Notes under the pieces: model-generated | Told to the model about the DNA's origin: nothing | Databases searched by the model: none | The model's input: only the letters and a program-made list of their open reading frames with translations | From: Rossellomorea pakistanensis | GTDB lineage: Bacteria; Bacillota; Bacilli; Bacillales; Bacillaceae_B | Reading direction: 5' to 3' | Length of the DNA: 64,000 nt | NCBI RefSeq assembly: GCF_016908495.1 | Contig: NZ_JAFBDZ010000003.1 | Location: forward strand, 310,001 to 374,000 | Made by a program: the position numbers and the translations under genes | In this document: positions 27,496 to 36,386 of the stretch, piece after piece | How the letters are laid out: each line of letters opens with the position of its first letter | Numbering within the stretch: the stretch's first letter is position 1

Positions 27496-27831
27496 TTATT
27501 TTGGGTATACATTTATATTTTCTGTAACACTGTATGGAGCATTTCCTCCTCCACTGTAATTTGAATATGGTCCAGCTCCATATGGTGCACCGCCATAAGC
27601 TCCAGGACCATATGGTGCTCCTCCATAAGCTCCTGGTCCATATGGCGCGTATGGAGGATAATAAGGAGGGCAACAAGGTCGACCGCCAAATCCGCCCCAC
27701 AGGAATGGGCTAATGGCAAGCCCTGCTAAACCACCTGCTATAAATGGAAGTCCGAAGAATGGAAAGAATCTTTGGTTTCCGCCTCTCATTGGATATCCCA
27801 TATTTGGATAATAATAAGGGGGCTGGTACAT
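27496..27831 (-). CDS. Gly/Pro/Tyr-rich low-complexity protein, possible spore surface protein
   Basis: 111 aa: a hydrophobic middle (FFPFFGLPFIAGGLAGLAI), then a CCPPYYPPYAPYGPG segment and tandem YGPGAYGGAP units, reflected in a roughly 30-bp DNA tandem repeat at 27580-27640. Such Tyr/Gly/Pro-rich, Cys-containing proteins are common in spore coats and exosporium, but no family is recognised. AAAGGAGGT, nearly perfect, precedes ATG 27831. A sequence at 27876-27884 resembles a sigma-K -10 (CATATAGCA, minus strand), weak support for mother-cell expression. Confidence 0.65.
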   Translation of the reverse strand: MYQPPYYYPNMGYPMRGGNQRFFPFFGLPFIAGGLAGLAISPFLWGGFGGRPCCPPYYPPYAPYGPGAYGGAPYGPGAYGGAPYGAGPYSNYSGGGNAPYSVTENINVYPK

Positions 27832-28144
27832 AATACATACCTCCTTTCTTTATACACCTAGTTTATGGATACTTTTGCTATATGCGCCTGTACTTCTTAT
27901 TGTTGGGCACAGTCTGCGGTATAAGAAATCTGATAAATCTAGATTAATTGACAACTATTCTTGCCCTTTCCCTTCCAATGGGAGTAAATAAATTGAAATA
28001 TCCACGAATAAATGAGTATATAATAAGTTATTAGAATACGTAACTAGAAGTCTATAATTGACATAATAATCTCTTATCCCTTAATTTAATAGTAGGGCGG
28101 ATGTTCACGCTTGTCCGATACCTTGTGGAAAAGGAGAAATGACG

Positions 28145-28363
28145 ATGAGAAAATTCAACCATATGGAAGCCATGTTTTTACCAACGGATCAAGGAATGAT
28201 TAAAATTTTCATTTATGGATTTCAATCCATAGGATCATGGGGACAAGTGATTGCGCAGTTAGATGATGTAACTGTTAATACTAAAGGCTATAGTCGAAGA
28301 AAGACAATTGTTCGATCACTAACACAGCTTCATCAAATGCTAGTAAAGAAAAACGATCTTTAA
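28145..28363 (+). CDS. Hypothetical protein, 72 aa
   Basis: Unrecognised basic protein beginning MRKFNHMEAMFLPTD, with FIYGFQSIGSWGQVIAQLDD in the middle and an arginine-rich C-terminal third. AAAGGAG is 8 bases before ATG 28145; ATG 28139 is too close to it. The terminator at 28374 follows directly, so it is an independent unit. Confidence 0.6.
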   Translation: MRKFNHMEAMFLPTDQGMIKIFIYGFQSIGSWGQVIAQLDDVTVNTKGYSRRKTIVRSLTQLHQMLVKKNDL

Positions 28364-28373
28364 CTAAATAGAT

Positions 28374-28448
28374 AAAAAGGTTAACCTTAATGGGTCATTG
28401 TGAATTTCAATTAGTTGCTATGACACATTGTTTAGGTTAACCTTTTTT
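28374..28448 (+). terminator. Long-stem terminator after the 72-aa gene
   Basis: AAAAAGGTTAACCT (28375-28388) pairs with AGGTTAACCTTTTTT (28433-28447). The interior also holds GGGTCATTGTG opposite CTATGACACATTG. Confidence 0.75.
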
Positions 28449-28596
28449 GTATTTAATTTAGGGAATCTTCATATGTTAGTATTCTTTGTAATGTGTAAAA
28501 GCTTTTGTTAAAACCTATTTTGGAAATGAACGTAAATTTATAATAAGGCAGTTCCCTTTATTTCATTGTCTTATTATTCTGAAATATGATACGATT

Positions 28597-28616
28597 ATGA
28601 GTGAACATTCATTCAT
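28597..28616 (+). promoter_or_regulatory. FadR operator before fadH
   Basis: ATGAGTGAACATTCATTCAT fits the Bacillus FadR (YsiA) palindrome ATGAATGANTANTCATTCAT with two mismatches. It lies just after a TATGAT -10 (28585-28590), so acyl-CoA would relieve repression. Confidence 0.8.
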
Positions 28617-28634
28617 GTAGACGGAGGGGTTATT

Positions 28635-29402
28635 TTGAGAGAGAAAAGAGTAGTCATTATAACGGGTGGATCTAGTGGTATGGGCTTATATATGGCGAAG
28701 AAATTTGTTCAAGAGGGGGACAATGTTATTATTACTGGTCGTGATAAAGAGCGACTAGTAATGTCTCAAAAAGATTTATCACAGTATAAAGGTGAGGTTG
28801 ATATCTTTCAAATGGATGTAAGAGAACCTGAACATTGTGCTAAAATGGTTGAATTTTCGATAGAAAGGTTTGGGCAATTAGATATTTTAGTTAATAATGC
28901 CGCAGGAAATTTTATATGTCCTGCTGAAAAGTTAACACCAAATGGGTGGAAATCAGTGATCGATATAGTGTTAAATGGGACCTTTTATTGTTCCCATGCA
29001 ACCATTAACTACTGGAAAGAAAATAATATAAAAGGAAATATTATAAATATGGTGGCTACCTATGCATGGAATGCTGGTGCTGGGGTCGCACATTCCGCGG
29101 CAGCAAAAGCAGGTGTACTGTCTTTGACCCGTACCCTGGCAGTAGAGTGGGGGCATAAATACGGAATTAGAACGAACGCTATAGCGCCTGGACCAATTGA
29201 AAGAACAGGTGGGGCGGAGAAGCTTTGGGAATCAGAAGAAGCAGCTAAAAGAACGATTAATAGTGTTCCGCTAAAACGTCTTGGTACACCTGAAGAGATT
29301 GCTGAACTTGCTTATTTCTTATCATCTGATAATGCAAGCTATATTAATGGGGAATGTGTCACAATGGATGGTGGACAATGGTTAAATCAATTTCCATTTT
29401 AA
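28635..29402 (+). CDS. fadH: 2,4-dienoyl-CoA reductase FadH (SDR family)
   Basis: A short-chain dehydrogenase (255 aa) that reduces 2,4-dienoyl-CoA during beta-oxidation of unsaturated fatty acids. The NADP motif TGGSSGMG is at residues 9-16, and NNAAGNF near 88. The usual SDR YxxxK is replaced: VAHSAAAKAG keeps the lysine but lacks the tyrosine, as in the dienoyl-CoA reductase group. TTG start with GGAGGGG upstream. Corresponds to ykuF of B. subtilis; its partner fadG is absent here. Confidence 0.88.
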   Translation: MREKRVVIITGGSSGMGLYMAKKFVQEGDNVIITGRDKERLVMSQKDLSQYKGEVDIFQMDVREPEHCAKMVEFSIERFGQLDILVNNAAGNFICPAEKLTPNGWKSVIDIVLNGTFYCSHATINYWKENNIKGNIINMVATYAWNAGAGVAHSAAAKAGVLSLTRTLAVEWGHKYGIRTNAIAPGPIERTGGAEKLWESEEAAKRTINSVPLKRLGTPEEIAELAYFLSSDNASYINGECVTMDGGQWLNQFPF

Positions 29403-29410
29403 TATACTCG

Positions 29411-29442
29411 AAAGCTGGCTTCTACCGGAGTCAGTTTTTTGT
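29411..29442 (+). terminator. fadH terminator
   Basis: AAAGCTGGCTTC and GAGTCAGTTTTTT form a stem with G-U pairs and end in a T run. Confidence 0.65.
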
Positions 29443-29603
29443 TTTGGTTCTTAGTACCTACCCGACTAAAAAGACAGCTTACAAAATAAGTAATGATAAT
29501 AAGTCAATTAGTATTTCATTAGTTTTTTAATAAATTCTCATTCATAAAAAAATCATTCATATGGTATAATCAAACATAATTTTGATGAAATGGGGGTTTT
29601 TTT

Positions 29604-30827
29604 ATGGATCCATTAGATATACTTTCCAATTTACATTGTGTAACTCCTCATTTCCAACCCATTTTTAGTGCGGATGAACATCGAATTATTGGGTACGAAA
29701 TTTTAGGGAGGTTTCAAAATCAATCCGAATGCTTAAGCTTAGGACCCTTTTTTCAAGATGAAGAAATTCCGGATGAATACAGATTAGAAGTAGATAATAT
29801 TGTCCTGCAAAAAGCAATTGAGCACATGATAAGTAAAGGACAACAAGATAAAGTCCTTTTTATTAATCGTGATGCGAAAATTTTAACTGAAAGTAATGGA
29901 GAAGAACTAATTGAACTTTTCAAAAGCTATGTCGATAAAGGACTTCAATTGAATAAAATTGTTATAGAAATCTCAGAGAGTCATTTTACTAATGAATTAG
30001 AACGGCTTGTACATTTGCTCCTATACTATAAAACATTCGGGATTAAAATTGCTATTGATAATATGGGTGAAAAAATTGGTCAATGGAACCAATTTAGTAC
30101 TTTTTCTCCCGACATATTCAAGGTTGACTTAAAGCATTTAAAAAAAGAAGTAGGAAATCAAGCATATAATGATATCCTATTTAGCTTATCGATTTTAGCT
30201 AGAAAATTAGGTGCATCTTTATTATTTGAAAATATTGAATTAGACTATCAGCTCCATTTTGCATGGAAGAATGGAGGGAGGTTTTATCAAGGCTATTATT
30301 TACATAAGCCAAGTCCAAGCTTACAGGATCCCAATATACTTAAAGAAAAATTAAAGAGTAAATGTCAGTCCTTTATTCAAATAGAGAAAAAGAATTTACA
30401 ATCTGTTTACCAATTTGCTGAAAGGATCCAACAAGAATTGCAAGAGATGGTACCAAAGCTTAAAAAGCAAAATGAAGATCTTAATGCTTTTTTACGTCAG
30501 CTTGGAAATCGATTATCTTATATGTGTTTTAGGCTTTATATTTGTGATGAAAATGGTTTTCAAAAGTCACATAATCTCTTCAAACAAAACGGTGAATGGA
30601 TTGATCAGCCAAAATATCTCGGGAAAAATTGGAGTTGGCGATCTTATTTTCTTGAAAATATAATTGAAATGCAAAATGAGCAACGTGGAATTTTGTCAGA
30701 TTCTTATAGCGATATTGAGACAGGAGGTACCATTAGAACATTTTCTTTTCCATTAGGAAATCAGGATTATCTATTTATCGACATTTCCCACGATTATCTT
30801 TACGAGCAAGATGGTTTCCTCCTATAA
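29604..30827 (+). CDS. ykuI: EAL-domain c-di-GMP-binding protein YkuI
   Basis: 407 aa, the same length as B. subtilis YkuI: an EAL domain (residues about 12-245) followed by a helical linker and a PAS-like C-terminal domain. The EAL motif reads YEILGRF, and the later metal motif is IDNMGEKI rather than DDFG. This degeneration fits a c-di-GMP receptor more than a phosphodiesterase, as reported for YkuI to my knowledge. Cytoplasmic. GGGGG precedes the ATG. Monocistronic. Confidence 0.88.
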   Translation: MDPLDILSNLHCVTPHFQPIFSADEHRIIGYEILGRFQNQSECLSLGPFFQDEEIPDEYRLEVDNIVLQKAIEHMISKGQQDKVLFINRDAKILTESNGEELIELFKSYVDKGLQLNKIVIEISESHFTNELERLVHLLLYYKTFGIKIAIDNMGEKIGQWNQFSTFSPDIFKVDLKHLKKEVGNQAYNDILFSLSILARKLGASLLFENIELDYQLHFAWKNGGRFYQGYYLHKPSPSLQDPNILKEKLKSKCQSFIQIEKKNLQSVYQFAERIQQELQEMVPKLKKQNEDLNAFLRQLGNRLSYMCFRLYICDENGFQKSHNLFKQNGEWIDQPKYLGKNWSWRSYFLENIIEMQNEQRGILSDSYSDIETGGTIRTFSFPLGNQDYLFIDISHDYLYEQDGFLL

Positions 30828-30896
30828 TCACTGAATAGTTTCCACCTCTATTGGGGAAATTATCCCTAAGGTAAGAAGTAAGGGGTGGTGAAAAGA

Positions 30897-31133
30897 GTGA
30901 GTACTTTTGTAATAATCCTTTCTTTTTTAGCAATTGGGATTGCTGTGTTTGCTATCGTGTATACACTCATGATTGGAAGACAGCAGAAAGTATTAAAGGG
31001 AGAGCTAGATACGGATATACCTGACCAAGTTAAAGAGCATGCATTTATAAGGAATCCAATCTTCCTTTCCTTTCTCATTGCGAGTGTATTAATACTTCTT
31101 TATATCTTGTATTGGGTGATTAACTATATATAA
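30897..31133 (+). CDS. Small membrane protein, 78 aa
   Basis: Two transmembrane segments (MSTFVIILSFLAIGIAVFAI at the N-terminus and SFLIASVLILLYILYWV at the C-terminus) around a charged loop (GRQQKVLKGELDTD). Unrecognised. AAGGGGTGG lies about 8 bases before GTG 30897; in-frame GTGs at 30885 and 30888 are inside or too near that site. Confidence 0.6.
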   Translation: MSTFVIILSFLAIGIAVFAIVYTLMIGRQQKVLKGELDTDIPDQVKEHAFIRNPIFLSFLIASVLILLYILYWVINYI

Positions 31134-31157
31134 AAAACAGATAGAGGTTAATGAAAA

Positions 31158-31199
31158 TGGGGGTGAGACACTACTTGAGTAAGGTCTCCTCCTTTTTTG
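31158..31199 (+). terminator. Probable terminator after the 78-aa gene
   Basis: GGGTGAGAC and GGTCTCCTCC pair (GAGAC/GTCTC core), then TTTTTTG. Confidence 0.6.
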
Positions 31200-31418
31200 T
31201 TGAATAATTCTTTAAAGTAATTAATAGAATCGGAAGAACTTTCCTTTAATTCCCAATAAATGCTGTGTTAGTTCTTCTTTTGAACGGGTAGAAATTGATT
31301 ATATAAGAATTACAATTTTGTCAATTCATGCTGTGATTTCGCGAACGATTTTTGTACTATCGACAATTTTCCATTGCTAAAATAATGGAGTATCAAGTCC
31401 ATGGGAGGAGGATCTTTT

Positions 31419-32153
31419 GTGAAAACACGAAAACTCTTATTTTTGACGGTGATAATTTTTTCCCTACTACTAACCGGTATCCTGCCAGCATCCGCAGAAG
31501 AACCCATAAAGTCTAAAATGGTGACACATGTACAAGAAGCATTTAATGCCCAAGTTTCCTTAAGTGAAAAACCAAGATCCTTAAGCCAAATTGACAATAT
31601 TCTAGACGAATATTTTACGGAAGAGTTTCAGAAGAAATTCATAAGAGATAATGTAGTTCAAGGAGAAGGAGGATATTTTACTCTAGGTAGTGACTTTGCT
31701 CCTCATTATATCCCATTCTTCAAATATGAACAGATGGAAATGGTCCTACATGAGGAGAAGCTATATGTATTGGAGTATTTAACATATGAGGAGGGACCAG
31801 TATCGTTTGAGAATGGGTATGAGGCTGTGGTTTTTGAAAAGGAAAGAGGGGAATGGAAAATCAATGAGATTACTACGCAATTACCAGAAAAAATCCTGCA
31901 ATATTTGAATGGTGAAAATGTTGATCAAAATGAACAGAAGGGAAATAGTAATAATGAGATAATGGAAGACCAGGGGAAGATGGAGGTTGAGACTGATCAA
32001 CCCCCTATTACGTTAGAGTTAGAGCCTGTTAATAAGGAAGTATTTACAGTGAACACTGTCTTTCAAACCTATCTCCCACAATGGGTGAAAAATTGTCTTC
32101 GATTCCAGGAGAACTTTAATAAGCACAAAATGCAGCCAACGGACATTTTATAA
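31419..32153 (+). CDS. Secreted protein of unknown function (possibly DUF3993-like)
   Basis: 244 aa with a classical signal peptide (KTRKLLFLTVIIFSLLLTG, cleavage after ASA near 28). The middle (residues 35-165) is a folded domain with EEFQKKFIRDNVV and YIPFFKYEQMEM; the C-terminal 70 residues are acidic and low complexity. It may be the DUF3993 type seen in Bacillus, from memory only. GGGAGGAGGAT sets GTG 31419 as the start. Acts outside the membrane. Confidence 0.65.
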   Translation: MKTRKLLFLTVIIFSLLLTGILPASAEEPIKSKMVTHVQEAFNAQVSLSEKPRSLSQIDNILDEYFTEEFQKKFIRDNVVQGEGGYFTLGSDFAPHYIPFFKYEQMEMVLHEEKLYVLEYLTYEEGPVSFENGYEAVVFEKERGEWKINEITTQLPEKILQYLNGENVDQNEQKGNSNNEIMEDQGKMEVETDQPPITLELEPVNKEVFTVNTVFQTYLPQWVKNCLRFQENFNKHKMQPTDIL

Positions 32154-32168
32154 AGTATTTAAAGAGAG

Positions 32169-32195
32169 AAAACACCCTTTAGCGGGTGTTTTTTA
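32169..32195 (+). terminator. Terminator of the secreted-protein gene
   Basis: AAAACACCC, loop TTTAGC, GGGTGTTTTTT. Confidence 0.85.
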
Positions 32196-32215
32196 CTCTA
32201 TTAAAGAGGGAATGC

Positions 32216-32455
32216 TTATTTCATACTATCCTCTATTATTTCTTTAATCCTTTCAATATCTTGACCAATAAAAACCTTTCCATCAATCACTACAGTTGGT
32301 GTTGAAAACGATTGATATTTTTCAATTAATTCTTTTTTGGCTCTTGAGTCACTTTGTATGTTGAACTCCTTATAGTTAATTTTATGATGGTGAAGCAGGT
32401 TTTTAATATATAGACAAGGGGGACAATCTGGTTGAGTGTATAATAATATTTCCAA
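32216..32455 (-). CDS. Glutaredoxin-like protein, 79 aa
   Basis: A glutaredoxin/NrdH-fold protein with the active site QPDCPPCLYIK (CPPC) and the cis-proline in FSTPTVVI. It probably reduces disulfides or glutathione/bacillithiol mixed disulfides. TTG start with AAAGGAAG upstream; the site overlaps the end of the preceding MBL gene, whose stop is 6 bases away, so the two form an operon. Confidence 0.8.
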   Translation of the reverse strand: MEILLYTQPDCPPCLYIKNLLHHHKINYKEFNIQSDSRAKKELIEKYQSFSTPTVVIDGKVFIGQDIERIKEIIEDSMK

Positions 32456-32461
32456 AAATAT

Positions 32462-33403
32462 CTACTTCCTTTTTGATAAATAATCTATGATTCCCATTGA
32501 AGAAACACTAAGATCTAATTCAAGAATTTTATATATTGGATTTGAAGGGGAACGGTTCGAAAATAACGAACTTTTCCTAATCACTTCGCTAATATATCCG
32601 TGAGTCTTTTCCACCTTTTCGTTGAAATTATTCTCTTCGTAATTTGCTTTTTCTCCACATTGTAAAAATATTTTCAACCATTTTTGTACATCTGTCAAAC
32701 CTTTTGAAGGGTTTTCGGTCATACCAAAATGTCCATAAAAAATTCTTGAAAGATTTTTATTACGATAAAATTGAATAGATTGATCCATATCTTCAGGACT
32801 GAATTGAGTAGGTGATGTTGAGGGTAAATAGAATTCTTCATTTAAAAGGTATGTATAGTTTATTCCCGCTGTATCTCCAGTAAACATTCCATTTGAAACC
32901 GGATCATAAATACTAAAGTGATGCTTGGCATGCCCAGGAGTATCATAAAAAGTAAGGGTGCAATCATCACTGATTATAAGTGTATCAAGATGGCCTTTTA
33001 CGATTACCTTATTTTCAGGAACAGGAAGAAGTGGTTTAAACAACGAGTCAAATTTATTACCATAAACTTGCCTAGCACCTGCTTCGAGCTTAGTAGGGTC
33101 AATTAAATGCTTGGCACCTCTAGGATGAACGATTACTTTAGCGTTGGGACACTCCTTCAATAATAATCCTACACCACCACTATGGTCCAAATGAATATGC
33201 GTTACTATAATATTTTTTATTTCGTTCGGATCTATATTTAGCTTTTTCAGCCCTTTTAATAAATAGGGGATTGAGGGACTTGCAGAAGTTTCAACGATTG
33301 TGAGCTCTTTTTCACGTATGATATAACTGCCTGTACGTAATGGCATTCCCAGGTCAAACAAGTCAATCAGTTCGATTCTTTTATCCAAATGAAATTGGTT
33401 CAA
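32462..33403 (-). CDS. MBL-fold metallo-hydrolase
   Basis: A metallo-beta-lactamase-fold protein of 313 aa. Metal motifs: HIHLDHSGG (near residue 69), DTPGHAKHH, FTGDTAG and YGHFG near the end. Glyoxalase II-like and quorum-lactonase-like families share these, so the substrate is open. Co-transcription with a glutaredoxin-like gene suggests thiol or thioester chemistry, possibly bacillithiol-linked; that is inference. TTG start after GGAGGTGGAG. Confidence 0.78.
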   Translation of the reverse strand: MNQFHLDKRIELIDLFDLGMPLRTGSYIIREKELTIVETSASPSIPYLLKGLKKLNIDPNEIKNIIVTHIHLDHSGGVGLLLKECPNAKVIVHPRGAKHLIDPTKLEAGARQVYGNKFDSLFKPLLPVPENKVIVKGHLDTLIISDDCTLTFYDTPGHAKHHFSIYDPVSNGMFTGDTAGINYTYLLNEEFYLPSTSPTQFSPEDMDQSIQFYRNKNLSRIFYGHFGMTENPSKGLTDVQKWLKIFLQCGEKANYEENNFNEKVEKTHGYISEVIRKSSLFSNRSPSNPIYKILELDLSVSSMGIIDYLSKRK

Positions 33404-33552
33404 TTAACTCCACCTCCTCTAATTATTCTAACTAAATAAAACGAAATATTCAAAAAGTTTTAATTCCACGAATTTATGGTATCTTTATAGTGGATAGAAA
33501 AAAGGAACAGGTGTATCCTAGTATTGAGTTAATGAATGAAAGGAGAAGTTAT

Positions 33553-33801
33553 ATGTCTCAACTTCTTGGAATCATCCAACGTCTAAAGACACTACAGGAT
33601 GGTACAGATCATAGTGAAACAAATCAACGCTTTTTTGAAATCAATGGGAAGAAAATCTGTCAAGTAACCTATATGCCTACTGCAGATACCTTTGAACTTG
33701 AAGTTTACAAAGATGATAAGAAGCCAAATAAATATCCATTTGACGATATCGACATGACCGCAATCGAAATATTCGACCTACTGCAAGAAAACCACGAATA
33801 G
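33553..33801 (+). CDS. ykuJ: YkuJ-like protein
   Basis: 82 aa, matching the YkuJ family in the core (SQLLGIIQRL, FFEINGKKICQVTY, YPFDDIDMTAIEIFDLL). Function unknown; the B. subtilis structure is a small alpha/beta fold as I recall. AAAGGAG lies before ATG 33553; the longer frame from 33490 has no site. Followed by its own terminator. Confidence 0.85.
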   Translation: MSQLLGIIQRLKTLQDGTDHSETNQRFFEINGKKICQVTYMPTADTFELEVYKDDKKPNKYPFDDIDMTAIEIFDLLQENHE

Positions 33802-33826
33802 AGCTAACCACTAGCTCTATTTTTTA
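33799..33826 (+). terminator. ykuJ terminator
   Basis: TAGAGCTA, loop ACCAC, TAGCTCTA, then TTTTTT. The stem begins at the stop codon. Confidence 0.8.
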
Positions 33827-34009
33827 ATTAAATTAACAGAGCAAAGCGTTAAACCAGTGGGGGACGGTTCTCGAATCGGGTAAAGCGTTAAAGCGGTGAG
33901 AGAATTGTTCTTAATTTATATAAAGAATAGGGTTTTTTTATTGATTACCAAGGGATTGTTTGTATATCGTTTAGGCTGTGTAGACATTCTATAAATGAGG
34001 TGATAGAAA

Positions 34010-34153
34010 ATGAATCCAATTGTTAAATGTCCAAAGTGTCAAAAGGAAGAGGAGTTAAATCATGTTCTAACTGCTCAATCTAATCAAAATGTGATTTATA
34101 ATTGTCCAGCTTGTCATTACAAAGTAAGAAATATTATGACAAGTAAGGGTTGA
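34010..34153 (+). CDS. Zinc-ribbon mini-protein, 47 aa
   Basis: A 47-codon gene beginning MNPIVKCPKCQKEE, with a second knuckle NCPACHYKV. CPxC-(about 22)-CPxC is a rubredoxin-like zinc ribbon. GAGGTGAT (about 33997-34004) sits 6-8 bases before ATG 34010. It lies between ykuJ and darB where B. subtilis has ykuK and abbA; it is neither of these as I know them. A nucleic-acid or protein adaptor role is a guess. Confidence 0.65.
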   Translation: MNPIVKCPKCQKEEELNHVLTAQSNQNVIYNCPACHYKVRNIMTSKG

Positions 34154-34242
34154 ACAAATTGAAGCATATCAATCATCAAACAAATAATAATATGTTAATA
34201 TTAAAGATAGCGTTCCCAAAATAAGCAATGAAGGTGTTTGAT

Positions 34243-34677
34243 ATGATTTCACTACAAAGTAAAGAGTTTTTAGAAATGAGCATTTCAGAGTTTATCATTC
34301 CTTCAGAAAAGGTCGCACATGTGCAAGTGGGTAACAATCTTGAGCACGCTCTGTTACTATTAACGAAGAGTGGATATTCATCAATTCCTGTTTTAGACTC
34401 AGAATTTCGATTAAAAGGATTAATCAGCTCTCCTATGATTACAGACTCCATTTTAGGACTAGAAAGAATTGAATTTGAACAACTAGTTGACAAGAAAGTA
34501 GAAGAAGTAATGAATACCGATATTCCTACCATTTCCTTAGAAACAAAGTTTGAAAAAGGTTTAGGGTTACTAGTTGACCATCCCTTTTTATGTGTCGTGA
34601 ATGAAGACTCTAATTTTGAAGGAATATTAACTCGTCGAGAATTATTGAAGCTTTTGAACAAATATGTTCGTACATAA
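34243..34677 (+). CDS. darB: CBS-domain c-di-AMP receptor DarB
   Basis: 144 aa with two CBS domains (about 15-70 and 80-142): VGNNLEHALLLLTKSGYSSIPVLD, then EVMNTDIPTISLETKFEKGL and the closing FEGILTRRELLKLL. It matches YkuL/CbpB of Bacillus, which binds c-di-AMP and in its apo form stimulates Rel and pyruvate carboxylase (family knowledge). GAAGGTG supports ATG 34243 rather than the upstream in-frame ATG at 34228. Confidence 0.88.
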   Translation: MISLQSKEFLEMSISEFIIPSEKVAHVQVGNNLEHALLLLTKSGYSSIPVLDSEFRLKGLISSPMITDSILGLERIEFEQLVDKKVEEVMNTDIPTISLETKFEKGLGLLVDHPFLCVVNEDSNFEGILTRRELLKLLNKYVRT

Positions 34678-34785
34678 GTAACTCTGTTAAAGCTCCCATT
34701 TCAAACTTCGGGGGCTCATATTTTTGTTTAAAATAAGCAGTTTAACACGGCTGAGGCAGTACGGAAGATAGAAAGAAGGGGAAGT

Positions 34786-36288
34786 ATGGGATATGCAAAT
34801 GGGGAGATAAAAGGTTCTACAGGATCTGTTAAAAAAACAAAGCGACCTTTTGTGTTAGCAGCAGTCATGCTTGCAATGTTTATGGGAGCGATTGAGGCAA
34901 CTATTATTTCAACGGCAATGCCATCGATAGTAGGGGATTTAGGAGGGTTTTCATTATATAGCTGGGTATTTTCAGCTTATCTTTTAATGAACGCGGTCAC
35001 CGTTTTAATCTACGGAAAGCTCTCTGATTTATTTGGAAGAAAGCCAGTCATCACCTTCGGAATCATTTTATTTTTATTCGGTTCGCTCCTTTGTGGTTTT
35101 TCTCAGTCAATGGTTCAATTGATTATTTTTCGTCTCATTCAAGGCTTAGGTGCAGGGGCTGTATTACCGATGGCTACAACAATCGTTGGGGATATTTATA
35201 CTAAGGAAGAAAGGGCAAAGATTCAAGGATACCTATCTAGTGTTTGGGGAATATCTGCTATAAGTGGTCCTGCCATCGGGGGGATACTTGTAGAACTTGT
35301 CAGCTGGAGATATGTTTTTTGGATTAATATTCCTCTTGGGATTTTGGCGATAGCCGGGTTATGGCTCTATTTACATGAAAATGTTGAAAAGACAAAGCCA
35401 GACATTGATTACAAAGGTGCATTACTATTAACCATTTCTATTTCATCTCTAATGTTTATACTTGTAGAGGGAGGAGTTCATATCCCATGGAGCTCATTAC
35501 CGGCAATGGGAATCATCGCTATTTCAATTCTTTTTTTCTATCTTTTTGTAAGGCAGGAGAAAAAAGCAAATGATCCGATGATGCCTTTTGACATTTGGAA
35601 AGTACGCTCCATTCTTGTTGCAAATGGTGTCTCACTTACTACAGGAATTATGTTAATAGGGATCTCAAGTTTTCTTCCCGCATTTGTACAAGGAGTAATG
35701 GAAAGAAGTGCTACTGTAGCTGGCTTTACTTTAACGGCGATGTCAATAGGGTGGCCCATTGCCTCGACAGTTGCAGGGAGCTTATTATTGAAAATTGGAT
35801 ATTACAAAACATGCTTTATCGGCGGGCTTTCCTTAATACTGGGGAGCATTTTCTTTGTTACAATGTCTCCTGCTTCAGGACCGATTTGGGCTGCATCTGG
35901 CTCATTTTTTATCGGAATTGGAATGGGGTTAACTTCCACTTCATTTATTGTCTCTATTCAAAGCACAGTGTCTTGGAAGCAAAGAGGGATTGCGACAGCT
36001 GCAAATATGTTCATGAGAAACCTTGGCAGTACGATAGGAGCAGCACTTTTAGGTGGAGTATTAAATAGCCGTATCCAAACATACCTTCAAAATCATGGTT
36101 CTGAAAATGCTAACTTGGATGTCGTGAATATGCTTTTAGACGAGTCGAAGAGAAGTGAATTAAATTCAACGCTAAAAGAAGTATTACAAGAAGGTTTAAC
36201 AATCTCACTTCAATGGGTTTATGCGGTCGTATTAATTGTTGCCATTATTAGTTTTATTATGATTTGGTTTATGCCAAGAAAAGAATAG
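34786..36288 (+). CDS. MDR-type MFS transporter, DHA2 (14-TM) family
   Basis: 500 aa with about 14 hydrophobic segments. Motif A GKLSDLFGRKP follows TM2, and motif C-like GPAIGGILVE in TM5 marks drug:H+ antiporters of the EmrB/LmrB type. Residues 1-22 are a charged N-terminus. Substrate unknown. AAGGGGAAG precedes the ATG. It has no local regulator and is not part of the B. subtilis synteny here, so it may be an insertion in this lineage. Confidence 0.82.
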   Translation: MGYANGEIKGSTGSVKKTKRPFVLAAVMLAMFMGAIEATIISTAMPSIVGDLGGFSLYSWVFSAYLLMNAVTVLIYGKLSDLFGRKPVITFGIILFLFGSLLCGFSQSMVQLIIFRLIQGLGAGAVLPMATTIVGDIYTKEERAKIQGYLSSVWGISAISGPAIGGILVELVSWRYVFWINIPLGILAIAGLWLYLHENVEKTKPDIDYKGALLLTISISSLMFILVEGGVHIPWSSLPAMGIIAISILFFYLFVRQEKKANDPMMPFDIWKVRSILVANGVSLTTGIMLIGISSFLPAFVQGVMERSATVAGFTLTAMSIGWPIASTVAGSLLLKIGYYKTCFIGGLSLILGSIFFVTMSPASGPIWAASGSFFIGIGMGLTSTSFIVSIQSTVSWKQRGIATAANMFMRNLGSTIGAALLGGVLNSRIQTYLQNHGSENANLDVVNMLLDESKRSELNSTLKEVLQEGLTISLQWVYAVVLIVAIISFIMIWFMPRKE

Positions 36289-36386
36289 TTCGTGTGCTGT
36301 CCGAAATGGAGTCAGGTACCCAATTTTTTTCTGTCGTTTGATGTTGCAGTTCCTGATAAACATTTTGGTATAGCCACTTTTTTTGA

